NCBI GenBank assembly: GCA_020055645.1
Contig: JAECZT010000008.1
Coordinates: 1,054,001-1,118,000 of the forward strand
DNA length: 64,000 nt
DNA from: Tomocerus qinae
Taxonomy: Eukaryota > Arthropoda > Collembola > Entomobryomorpha > Tomoceridae
Direction of reading: 5' to 3'
In this document: piece by piece, positions 51,721 through 63,700 of the stretch
How positions within the stretch are numbered: the stretch's first letter is position 1
Layout of the letters: every line of letters starts with the position of its first letter
Translations under genes and position numbers: made by a program
The notes under the pieces: generated by a model
Databases searched by the model: none
Told to the model about the DNA's origin: nothing
The model's input: only the letters and a program-made list of their open reading frames with translations

Positions 51721-54700
51721 TTTTGGCTCGTACAAGTATTAAATCATGAATTTCAACTCTTGAAAATTATTTTTTAAACTTTTTGGCTCGTACAAGTATT
51801 AAATCATGAATTTCAACTCTTGAAAATTATTTTTTAAACTTTTTGGCTCGTACAAGTATTAAATCATGAATTTCAACTCTTGAAAATTATTTTTTAAACT
51901 TTTTGCCTCGTACAAGTTTAAAAAATAATTTAAAGTGTTGAATGTTATTTTTAAGCTTTTTGGCTCGTATAAGTATTAAATCATGAATTTCAACTCTTAA
52001 AAATTATTTTTTAAGCTTTTTGGCTCGTACAAGTATTAAATCATGAATTTCAACTCTTGAAAATTATTTTTTAAACTTTTTGGCTCGTAAAAGTATTAAA
52101 TCATGAATTTTAACTCTTGAAAATTATTTTTAAACTTTTTGCCTCGTACAAGTTTAAAAAATAATTAAAACTGTAAATGTTATTTGTAGGCTTTTTTGGC
52201 TCGTACAAGTATTAAATCATGAATTTCAACTCTTGAAAATTATTTTTTAAACTTTTTGGCTCGTACAAGTATTAAATCATGAATTTCAACTCTTGAACAT
52301 TATTTTTTAAACTTTTTGCCTCGTACAAGTTTAAAAAATAATTAAAACTGTTGAATACTATTTTTAAGCCTTTTGGCTCGTACAAGTATTAAATCATGAA
52401 TTTCAACTCTTGAAAATTATTTTTTAAACTTTTTGGCTCGTACAAGTATTAAATCATGAATTTCAACTCTTGAAAATTATTTTTTAAACTTTTTGCCTCG
52501 TACAAGTTTAAAAAATAATTAAAACTGTTGAATGTTATTTTTAAGCTTTTTGGCTCGTATAAGTATTAAATCATGAATTTCAACTCTTGAAAATTATTTT
52601 TTAACTTTTTGGCTCGTACAAGTTTAAAAAATAATTTAAAGTGTTGAATGTTATTTTTAAGCTTTTTGGCTCGTACAAGTATTAAATCATGAATTTCAAC
52701 TCTTGAAAATTATTTTTTAAACTTTTTGGCTCGTACAAGTATTAAATCATGAATTTCAACTCTTGAACATTATTTTTTAAACTTTTTGCCTCGTACAAGT
52801 TTAAAAAATAATTAAAACTGTTGAATACTATTTTTAAGCCTTTTGGCTCGTACAAGTATTAAATCATGAATTTCAACTCTTGAAAATTATTTTTTAAACT
52901 TTTTGGCTCGTACAAGTATTAAATCATGAATTTCAACTCTTGAAAATTATTTTTTAAACTTTTTGCCTCGTACAAGTTTAAAAAATAATTTAAAGTGTTG
53001 AATGTTATTTTTAAGCTTTTTGGCTCGTACAAGTAGTAAATTATGAATTTCAACTCTTTAAAATTATTTTTTAAATTTTTTGGCACGTACAAGTATTAAA
53101 TCATGAATTTCAATTCTTGAAAATTATTTTTTAAGCCTTTTGGCTCGTACAAGTATTAAATCATGAATTTCAACTATTAAAAATTATTTTTTAAACTTTT
53201 TGCCTCGTACAAGTTTAAAAAATAATTAAAACTGTTGAATGTTATTTTTAAGCTTTTTGGCTCGTATAAGTATTAAATCATGAATTTCAACTCTTGAAAA
53301 TTATTTTTTAAACTTTTTGGCTCGTACAAGTATTAAATCATGAATTTCAACTCTTGAAAATTATTTTTTAAACTTTTTGGCTCGTACAAGTATTAAATCA
53401 TGAATTTCAACTCTTGAAAATTATTTTTTAAACTTTTTGCCTCGTACAAGTTTAAAAAATAATTTAAAGTGTTGAATGTTATTTTTAAGCTTTTTGGCTC
53501 GTATAAGTATTAAATCATGAATTTCTACTCTTAAAAATTATTTTTTAAGCTTTTTGGCTCGTACAAGTATTAAATCATGAATTTCAACTCTTGAAAATTA
53601 TTTTTTAAACTTTTTGGCTCGTAAAAGTATTAAATCATGAATTTTAACTCTTGAAAATTATTTTTAAACTTTTTGCCTCGTACAAGTTTAAAAAATAATT
53701 AAAACTGTAAATGTTATTTGTAGGCTTTTTGGCTCGTACAAGTATTAAATCATGAATTTCAACTCTTGAAAATTATTTTTTAAACTTTTTGGCTCGTACA
53801 AGTATTAAATCATGAATTTCAACTCTTGAACATTATTTTTTAAACTTTTTGCCTCGTACAAGTTTAAAAAATAATTAAAACTGTTGAATACTATTTTTAA
53901 GCCTTTTGGCTCGTACAAGTATTAAATCATGAATTTCAACTCTTGAAAATTATTTTTTAAACTTTTTGGCTCGTACAAGTATTAAATCATGAATTTCAAC
54001 TCTTGAAAATTATTTTTTAAACTTTTTGCCTCGTACAAGTTTAAAAAATAATTAAAACTGTTGAATGTTATTTTTAAGCTTTTTGGCTCGTATAAGTATT
54101 AAATCATGAATTTCAACTCTTGAAAATTATTTTTTTAACTTTTTGGCTCGTACAAGTTTAAAAAATAATTTAAAGTGTTGAATGTTATTTTTAAGCTTTT
54201 TGGCTCGTACAAGTATTAAATCATGAATTTCAACTCTTGAAAATTATTTTTTAAACTTTTTGGCTCGTACAAGTATTAAATCATGAATTTCAACTCTTGA
54301 ACATTATTTTTTAAACTTTTTGCCTCGTACAAGTTTAAAAAATAATTAAAACTGTTGAATACTATTTTTAAGCCTTTTGGCTCGTACAAGTATTAAATCA
54401 TGAATTTCAACTCTTGAAAATTATTTTTTAAACTTTTTGGCTCGTACAAGTATTAAATCATGAATTTCAACTCTTGAAAATTATTTTTTAAACTTTTTGC
54501 CTCGTACAAGTTTAAAAAATAATTTAAAGTGTTGAATGTTATTTTTAAGCTTTTTGGCTCGTACAAGTAGTAAATTATGAATTTCAACTCTTTAAAATTA
54601 TTTTTTAAATTTTTTGGCACGTACAAGTATTAAATCATGAATTTCAATTCTTGAAAATTATTTTTTAAGCCTTTTGGCTCGTACAAGTATTAAATCATGA

Positions 54701-54787
54701 ATTTCAACTATTAAAAATTATTTTTTAAACTTTTTGCCTCGTACAAGTTTAAAAAATAATTAAAACTGTTGAATGTTATTTTTAAGC
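51720..54787. repeat. 1,534-bp tandem duplication
   Basis: Copies near 51,720-53,253 and 53,254-54,787. AATTTAAAGTG (51927/53461), CTTGAACATT (52295/53828) and AGTAGTAAATT (53032/54566) repeat at 1,533-1,534 bp. Both have the odd junction TTTTTAACTTTTTGGCTCGTA followed by a B body, an A box fused to a B (near 52,605 and 54,140). The one-base difference reflects an extra T in GGCTTTTTTGG near 52,190. Confidence 0.85.
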
Positions 54788-57390
54788 TTTTTGGCTCGTA
54801 TAAGTATTAAATCATGAATTTCAACTCTTGAAAATTATTTTTTTAACTTTTTGGCTCGTACAAGCATTAAATCATGAATTTTAACTCTTGAAAATTATTT
54901 TTTAAACTTTTTGGCTCGTACAAGAATTAAATCATGAATTTCAACTCTTGAAAATTATTTTTTAAACTTTTTGCCTCGTACAAGTTTAAAAAATAATTAA
55001 AACTGTAAATGTTATTTGTAGGCTTTTTGGCTCGTACAAGTATTAAATCATGAATTTCAACTCTTGAAAATTATTTTTTAAACTTTTTGGCTCGTAAAAG
55101 TATTAAATCATGAATTTCAACTCTTGAAAATTATTTTTAAACTTTTTGCCTCGTACAAGTTTAAAAAATAATTAAAACTGTTGAATGTTATTTTTAAGCT
55201 TTTTGGCTCGTATAAGTATTAAATCATGAATTTCAACTCTTGAAAATTATTTTTTAAGCTTTTTGGCTCGTACAAGTATTAAATCATGAATTTCAACTCT
55301 TGAAAATTATTTTTTAAACTTTTTGCCTCGTACAAGTTTAAAAAATAATTAAAACTGTAAATGTTATTTGTAGGCTTTTTGGCTCGTACAAGTATTAAAT
55401 CATGAATTTCAACTCTTGAAAATTATTTTTTAAACTTTTTGGCTCGTAAAAGTATTAAATCATGAATTTCAACTCTTGAAAATTATTTTTTAAACTTTTT
55501 GGCTCGTAAAAGTATTAAATCATGAATTTTAACTCTTGAAAATTATTTTTAAACTTTTTGCCTCGTACAAGTTTAAAAAATAATTAAAACTGTAAATGTT
55601 ATTTGTAGGCTTTTTGGCTCGTACAAGTATTAAATCATGAATTTCAACTCTTGAAAATTATTTTTTAAACTTTTTGGCTCGTACAAGTATTAAATCATGA
55701 ATTTCAACTCTTGAACATTATTTTTTAAACTTTTTGCCTCGTACAAGTTTAAAAAATAATTAAAACTGTTGAATACTATTTTTAAGCCTTTTGGCTCGTA
55801 CAAGTATTAAATCATGAATTTCAACTCTTGAAAATTATTTTTTAAACTTTTTGGCTCGTACAAGTATTAAATCATGAATTTCAACTCTTGAAAATTATTT
55901 TTTAAACTTTTTGCCTCGTACAAGTTTAAAAAATAACTAAAACTGTAAATGTTATTTGTAGTCTTTTTGGCTCGTACAAGTATTAAATCATGAATTTCAA
56001 CCCTTGAAAATTATTTTTTAAACTTTTTGGCTCGTACAAGTATTAAATCATGAGTTTCAACTCTTGAAAATTATTTTTTAAACCTTTTGCCTCGTACAAG
56101 TTTAAAAAATAATTAAAACTGTTGAATGTTATTTTTAAGCTTTTTGGCTCGTATAAGTATTAAATCATGAATTTCAACTCTTGAAAATTATTTTTTAAGC
56201 TTTTTGGCTCGTACAAGTAGTAAATTATGAATTTCAACTCTTTAAAATTATTTTTTAAATTTTTTGGCACGTACAAGTATTAAATCATGAATTTCAATTC
56301 TTGAAAATTATTTTTTAAGCCTTTTGGCTCGTACAAGTATTAAATCATGAATTTCAACTATTAAAAATTATTTTTTAAACTTTTTGCCTCGTACAAGTTT
56401 AAAAAATAATTAAAACTGTTGAATGTTATTTTTAAGCTTTTTGGCTCGTATAAGTATTAAATCATGAATTTCAACTCTTGAAAATTATTTTTTTAACTTT
56501 TTGGCTCGTACAAGCATTAAATCATGAATTTTAACTCTTGAAAATTATTTTTTAAACTTTTTGGCTCGTACAAGAATTAAATCATGAATTTCAACTCTTG
56601 AAAATTATTTTTTAAACTTTTTGCCTCGTACAAGTTTAAAAAATAATTAAAACTGTAAATGTTATTTGTAGGCTTTTTGGCTCGTACAAGTATTAAATCA
56701 TGAATTTCAACTCTTGAAAATTATTTTTTAAACTTTTTGGCTCGTAAAAGTATTAAATCATGAATTTCAACTCTTGAAAATTATTTTTAAACTTTTTGCC
56801 TCGTACAAGTTTAAAAAATAATTAAAACTGTTGAATGTTATTTTTAAGCTTTTTGGCTCGTATAAGTATTAAATCATGAATTTCAACTCTTGAAAATTAT
56901 TTTTTAAGCTTTTTGGCTCGTACAAGTATTAAATCATGAATTTCAACTCTTGAAAATTATTTTTTAAACTTTTTGCCTCGTACAAGTTTAAAAAATAATT
57001 AAAACTGTAAATGTTATTTGTAGGCTTTTTGGCTCGTACAAGTATTAAATCATGAATTTCAACTCTTGAAAATTATTTTTTAAACTTTTTGGCTCGTAAA
57101 AGTATTAAATCATGAATTTCAACTCTTGAAAATTATTTTTAAACTTTTTGCCTCGTACAAGTTTAAAAAATAATTAAAACTGTAAATGTTATTTGTAGGC
57201 TTTTTGGCTCGTACAAGTATTAAATCATGAATTTCAACTCTTGAAAATTATTTTTTAAACTTTTTGGCTCGTACAAGTATTAAATCATGAATTTCAACTC
57301 TTGAACATTATTTTTTAAACTTTTTGCCTCGTACAAGTTTAAAAAATAATTAAAACTGTTGAATACTATTTTTAAGCCTTTTGGTTCGTA
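54550..57390. repeat. 1,650-bp offset duplication
   Basis: AGTAGTAAATT (54566/56216) and CAAGAATTAAATC (54921/56571) repeat at 1,650 bp. Downstream, CTTGAACATT (near 55,712/57,302) repeats at 1,590 because the right copy lacks one CGTAAAAG A unit. AGTAGTAAATT therefore occurs three times, at 53032, 54566 and 56216, through two overlapping duplications. Confidence 0.85.
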
Positions 57391-57709
57391 CAATTATTAA
57401 ATCTTGAATTTCAACTCTTGAAAATTATTTTTAAGCTTTTTGCTTCGTACAAGTTTAAAAAATAATTAAAACTGTTGAATGTTATTTTTAAGCTTTTTGG
57501 CTCGTGTAAGCATTAAATCCTGAATTTCAACTCTTGAAAATTATTTTTTAAGCTTTTTGCCTCGTACAAGTTTAAAAAATATTTAAAACTGTTGAATAAT
57601 ATTTTTAAACTTTTTGGCTCGTACAAGTATTAAATCATGAATTTCAACTCTTGAAAATTATTTTTTAACCTTTTTGCCTCGTACAAGTTTAAAAAATAAC
57701 TAAAAGTGT

Positions 57710-60700
57710 TGAATGTTATTTTTAAGCTTTTTGGCTCGTATCAGTATTAAATCATGAATTTCAACTCTTGAAAATTATTTTTTAAGCTTTTTGGCTCGTA
57801 CAAGTATTAAATCATGAATTTCAACTCTAGAAAATTATTTTTTAAACTTTTTGGCTCGTACAAGTATTAAATCATGAATTTCAACTCTTGAAAATTATTT
57901 TTTAAACTTTTTGGCTCGTACAAGTATTAAATCATGAATTTCAACTCTTGAAAATTATTTTTTAAACTTTTTGGCTCGTACAAGTATTAAATCATGAATT
58001 TCAATTCTTGAAAATTATTTTTTAAACTTTTTGGCTCGTACAAGTATTAAATCATGAATTTCAACTCTTGAAAATTATTTTTTAAACTTTTTGCCTCGTA
58101 CAAGTTTAAAAAATTATTAAAAGTGTTGAATGTTATTTTTAAGCTTTTTGGCTCGTATAAGTATTAAATCATGAATTTCAACTCTTAAAAATTATTTTTT
58201 AAGCTTTTTGGCTCGTACAAGTATTAAATCATGAATTTCAACTCTTGAAAATTATTTTTAACCTTTTTGCCTCGTACAAGTTTAAAAAATAATTAAAACT
58301 GTTGAATACTATTTTTAAGCCTTTTGGCTCGTACAATTATTAAATCTTGAATTTCAACTCTTGAAAATTATTTTTAAGCTTTTTGCCTCGTACAAGTTTA
58401 AAAAATAATTAAAACTGTTGAATGTTATTTTTAAGCTTTTTGGCTCGTATAAGCATTAAATCCTGAATTTCAACTCTTGAAAATTATTTTTTAAGCTTTT
58501 TGCCTCGTACAAGTTTAAAAAATATTTAAAACTGTTGAATACTATTTTTAAACTTTTTGGCTCGTACAAGTATTAAATCATGAATTTCAACTCTTGAAAA
58601 TTATTTTTTAAACTTTTTGCCTCGTACAAGTTTAAAAAATATCTAAAAGTGTTGAATGTTATTTTTAAGCTTTTTGGCTCGTATCAGTATTAAATCATGA
58701 ATTTCAACTCTTGAAAATTATTTTTTAAGCTTTTTGGCTCGTACAAGTATTAATTCATGAATTTCAACTCTTGAAAATTATTTTTTAAACTTTTTGGCTC
58801 GTAAAAGTATTAAATCATGAATTTCAACTCTTGAAAATTATTTTTTAAACTTTTTGCCTCGTACAAGTTTAAAAAATAATTAAAACTGTAAATGTTTTTT
58901 GTAGGCTTTTTGGCTCGTACAAGTATTAAATCATGAATTTCAACTCTTGAAAATTATTTTTTAAACTTTTTGGCTCGTAAAAGTATTAAATCATGAATTT
59001 CAACTCTTGAAAATTATTTTTTAAACTTTTTGCCTCGTACAAGTTTAAAAAATAATTAAAACTGTTGAATGTAATTTGTAGGCTTTTTGGCTCGTACAAG
59101 TATTAAATCATGAATTTCAACTCTTGAAAATTATTTTTTAAACTTTTTGGCTCGTACAAGTATTAAATCATGAATTTCAACTCTTGAACATTATTTTTTA
59201 AACTTTTTTCCTCGTACAAGTTGAAAAAATAATTAAAACTGTTGAATACTATTTTTAAGCCTTTTGGCTCGTACAATTATTAAATCTTGAATTTCAACTC
59301 TTGAAAATTATTTTTTAAGCTTTTTGCCTCGTACAAGTTTAAAAAATAATTAAAACTGTTGAATGTTATTTTTAAGCTTTTTTGCTCGTATAAGCATTAA
59401 ATCCTGAATTTCAACTCTTGAAAATTATTTTTTAAACTTTTTTCCTCGTACAAGTTGAAAAAATAATTAAAACTGTTGAATACTATTTTTAAGCCTTTTG
59501 GCTCGTACAATTATTAAATCTTGAATTTCAACTCTTGAAAATTATTTTTTAAGCTTTTTGCCTCGTACAAGTTTAAAAAATAATTAAAACTGTTGAATGT
59601 TATTTTTAAGCTTTTTTGCTCGTATAAGCATTAAATCCTGAATTTCAACTCTTGAAAATTATTTTTTAAGCTTTTTGCCTCGTACAAGTTTAAAAAATAT
59701 TTAAAAGTGTTGAATGTTATTTTTAAGCTTTTTGGCTCGTATCAGTATTAAATCATGAATTTCAACTCTTGAAAATTATTTTTTAAGCTTTTTGGCTCGT
59801 ACAAGTATTAAATCATGAATTTCAACTCTAGAAAATTATTTTTTAAACTTTTTGGCTCGTACAAGTATTAAATCATGAATTTCAACTCTTGAAAATTATT
59901 TTTTAAACTTTTTGGCTCGTACAAGTATTAAATCATGAATTTCAACTCTTGAAAATTATTTTTTAAACTTTTTGGCTCGTACAAGTATTAAATCATGAAT
60001 TTCAACTCTTGAAAATTATTTTTTAAACTTTTTGGCTCGTACAAGTATTAAATCATGAATTTCAACTCTTGAAAATTATTTTTTAAACTTTTTGCCTCGT
60101 ACAAGTTTAAAAAATTATTAAAAGTGTTGAATGTTATTTTTAAGCTTTTTGGCTCGTATAAGTATTAAATCATGAATTTCAACTCTTAAAAATTATTTTT
60201 TAAGCTTTTTGGCTCGTACAAGTATTAAATCATGAATTTCAACTCTTGAAAATTATTTTTTAAACTTTTTGGCTCGTAAAAGTATTAAATCATGAATTTC
60301 AACTCTTGAAAATTATTTTTAACCTTTTTGCCTCGTACAAGTTTAAAAAATAATTAAAACTGTTGAATACTATTTTTAAGCCTTTTGGCTCGTACAATTA
60401 TTAAATCTTGAATTTCAACTCTTGAAAATTATTTTTTAAGCTTTTTGCCTCGTACAAGTTTAAAAAATAATTAAAACTGTTGAATGTTATTTTTAAGCTT
60501 TTTGGCTCGTATAAGCATTAAATCCTGAATTTCAACTCTTGAAAATTATTTTTTAAGCTTTTTGCCTCGTACAAGTTTAAAAAATATTTAAAACTGTTGA
60601 ATAATATTTTTAAACTTTTTGGCTCGTACAAGTATTAAATCATGAATTTCAACTCTTGAAAATTATTTTTTAAACTTTTTGCCTCGTACAAGTTTAAAAA

Positions 60701-60780
60701 ATATCTAAAAGTGTTGAATGTTATTTTTAAGCTTTTTGGCTCGTATCAGTATTAAATCATGAATTTCAACTCTTGAAAAT
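57710..60780. repeat. 2,001-bp offset duplication with six-A runs
   Basis: TCTAGA in AACTCTAGAAAAT (57826/59827) and AAATTATTAAAAGTG (58111/60112) repeat at 2,001 bp. AACCTTTTTGCC (58260/60321) is 2,061 apart because a CGTAAAAG A unit is missing from the left copy. Each copy contains six successive A units (57727-58086 and 59728-60087). CGTATCAG opens each run. No unique DNA. Confidence 0.83.
59221..59688. repeat. 234-bp direct duplication, near identical
   Basis: Copies at 59221-59454 and 59455-59688, phased at TTGAAAAAATAATTAAAA versus the later TTTAAAAAATA. Each is four monomers, B A B A (57+60+57+60 = 234). They share the rare TTTTTTCCTCG, GTTGAAAAAATAA and TTTTTTGCTCGTATAAG. This is one of the shortest and apparently youngest unequal-exchange products in the window. 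Confidence 0.87.
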
Positions 60781-63700
60781 TATTTTTTAAGCTTCTTGGC
60801 TCGTACAAGTATTAAATTATGAATTTCAACTCTTTAAAATTATTTTTTAAATTTTTTGGCACGTACAAGTATTAAATCATGAATTTCAACTCTTGAAAAT
60901 TATTTTTTAAACTGTTTGGCTCGTACAAATATTAAAACATGAATTTCAATTCTTGAAAATTATTTTTTAAACTTTTTGCCTCGTACAAGTTTAAAAAATA
61001 ATTAAAACTGTTGAATGTTATTTTTAAGCTTTTTGGCTCGTATAAGTATTAAATCATGAATTTCAACTCTTGAAAATTATTTTTTAAACTTTTTGGCTCG
61101 TACAAGCATTAAATCATGAATTTCAACTCTTGAAAATTATTTTTTAAACTTTTTGGCTCGTACAAGTATTAAATCATGAATTTCAACTCTTGAAAATTAT
61201 TTTTTAAACTTTTTGCCTCGTACAAGTTTAAAAAATAATTAAAAGTGTTGAATGTTATTTTTAAGCTTTTTGGCTCGTATAAGTATTAAATCATGAATTT
61301 CAACTCTTGAAAATTATTTTTTAAGCTTTTTGGCTCGTACAAGTATTAAATCATGAATTCCAACTCTTGAAAATTATTTTTTAAACTTTTTGCCTCGTAC
61401 AAGTTTAAAAAATAATTAAAACTGTTGAATGTTATTTTTAAGCTTTTTGGCTCGTATAAGTATTAAATCATGAATTTCAACTCTTGAAAATTATTTTTTA
61501 AACTTTTTGGCTCGTACAAGCATTAAATCATGAATTTCAACTCTTGAAAATTATTTTTTAAACTTTTTGGCTCGTACAAGTATTAAATCATGAATTTCAA
61601 CTCTTGAAAATTATTTTTTAAATTTTTTGCCTCGTACAAGTTTAAAAAATAATTAAAAGTGTTGAATGTTATTTTTAAGCTTTTTGGCTCGTATAAGTAT
61701 TAAATCATGAATTTCAACTCTTGAAAATTATTTTTTAAGCTTTTTGGCTCGTACAAGTATTAAATCATGAATTTCAACTCTTGAAAATTATTTTTTAAAC
61801 TTTTTGCCTCGTACAAGTTTAAAAAATAATTAAAACTGTAAATGTTATTTGTAGGCTTTTTGGCTCGTACAAGTATTAAATCATGAATTTCAACTCTTGA
61901 AAATTATTTTTTAAACTTTTTGGCTCGTAAAAGTATTAAATCATGAATTTCAACTCTTGAAAATTATTTTTTAAGCTTTTTGCCTCGTACAAGTTTAAAA
62001 AATAATTAAAACTGTTGAATACTATTTTTAAGCCTTTTGGCTCGTACAATTATTAAATCTTGAATTTCAACTCTTGAAAATTATTTTTTAAGCTTTTTGC
62101 CTCGTACAAGTTTAAAAAATATTTAAAACTGTTGAATAATATTTTTAAACTTTTTGGCTCGTACAAGTATTAAATCATGAATTTCAACTCTTGAAAATTA
62201 TTTTTTAAAATTTTTGCCTCGTACAAGTTTAAAAAATATCTAAAAGTGTTGAATATTATTTTTAAGCTTTTTGGCTCGTATCAGTATTAAATCATGAATT
62301 TCAACTCTTGAAAATTATTTTTTAAGCTTTTTGGCTCGTACAAGTATTAAATCATGAATTTCAACTCCTGAAAATTATTTTTTAAACTTTTTGGCTCGTA
62401 AAAGTATTAAATCATGAATTTCAACTCTTGAAAATTATTTTTTAAGCTTTTTGCCTCGTACAAGTTTAAAAAATAATTAAAACTGTTGAATACTATTTTT
62501 AAGCCTTTTGGCTCGTACAATTATTAAATCTTGAATTTCAACTCTTGAAAATTATTTTTTAAGCTTTTTGCCTCGTACAAGTTTAAAAAATATTTAAAAC
62601 TGTTGAATAATATTTTTAAACTTTTTGGCTCGTACAAGTATTAAATCATGAATTTCAACTCTTGAAAATTATTTTTTAAACTTTTTGCCTCGTACAAGTT
62701 TAAAAAATATCTAAAACTGTAAATGTTATTTGTAGGCTTTTTGGCTCGTACAAGTATTAAATCATGAATTTCAACTCTTGAAAATTATTTTTTAAACTTT
62801 TTGCCTCGTACAAGTTTAAAAAATAACTAAAACTGTAAATGTTATTTGTAGGCTTTTTGGCTCGTACAAGTATTAAATCATGAATTTCAACTCTTGAAAA
62901 TTATTTTTTAAACCTTTTGCCTCGTACAAGTTTAAAAAATAATTAAAACTGTTGAATGTTATTTTTAAGCTTTTTGGCTCGTATAAGTATTAAATCATGA
63001 ATTTCAACTCTTGAAAATTATTTTTTAAGCTTTTTGGCTCGTACAAGTATTAAATTATGAATTTCAACTCTTTAAAATTATTTTTTAAATTTTTTGGCAC
63101 GTACAAGTATTAAATCATGAATTTCAACTCTTGAAAATTATTTTTTAAACTGTTTGGCTCGTACAAATATTAAAACATGAATTTCAATTCTTGAAAATTA
63201 TTTTTTAAACTTTTTGCCTCGTACAAGTTTAAAAAATAATTAAAACTGTTGAATGTTATTTTTAAGCTTTTTGGCTCGTACAAATATTAAAACATGAATT
63301 TCAAATTATTTTTTAAACTTTTTGCCTCGTACAAGTTTAAAAAATAATTAAAACTGTTGAATGTTATTTTTAAGCTTTTTGGCTCGTATAAGTATTAAAT
63401 CATGAATTTCAACTCTTGAAAATTATTTTTTAAACTTTTTGGCTCGTACAAGCATTAAATCATGAATTTCAACTCTTGAAAATTATTTTTTAAACTTTTT
63501 GGCTCGTACAAGTATTAAATCATGAATTTCAACTCTTGAAAATTATTTTTTAAACTTTTTGCCTCGTACAAGTTTAAAAAATAATTAAAAGTGTTGAATG
63601 TTATTTTTAAGCTTTTTGGCTCGTATAAGTATTAAATCATGAATTTCAACTCTTGAAAATTATTTTTTAAGCTTTTTGGCTCGTACAAGTATTAAATCAT

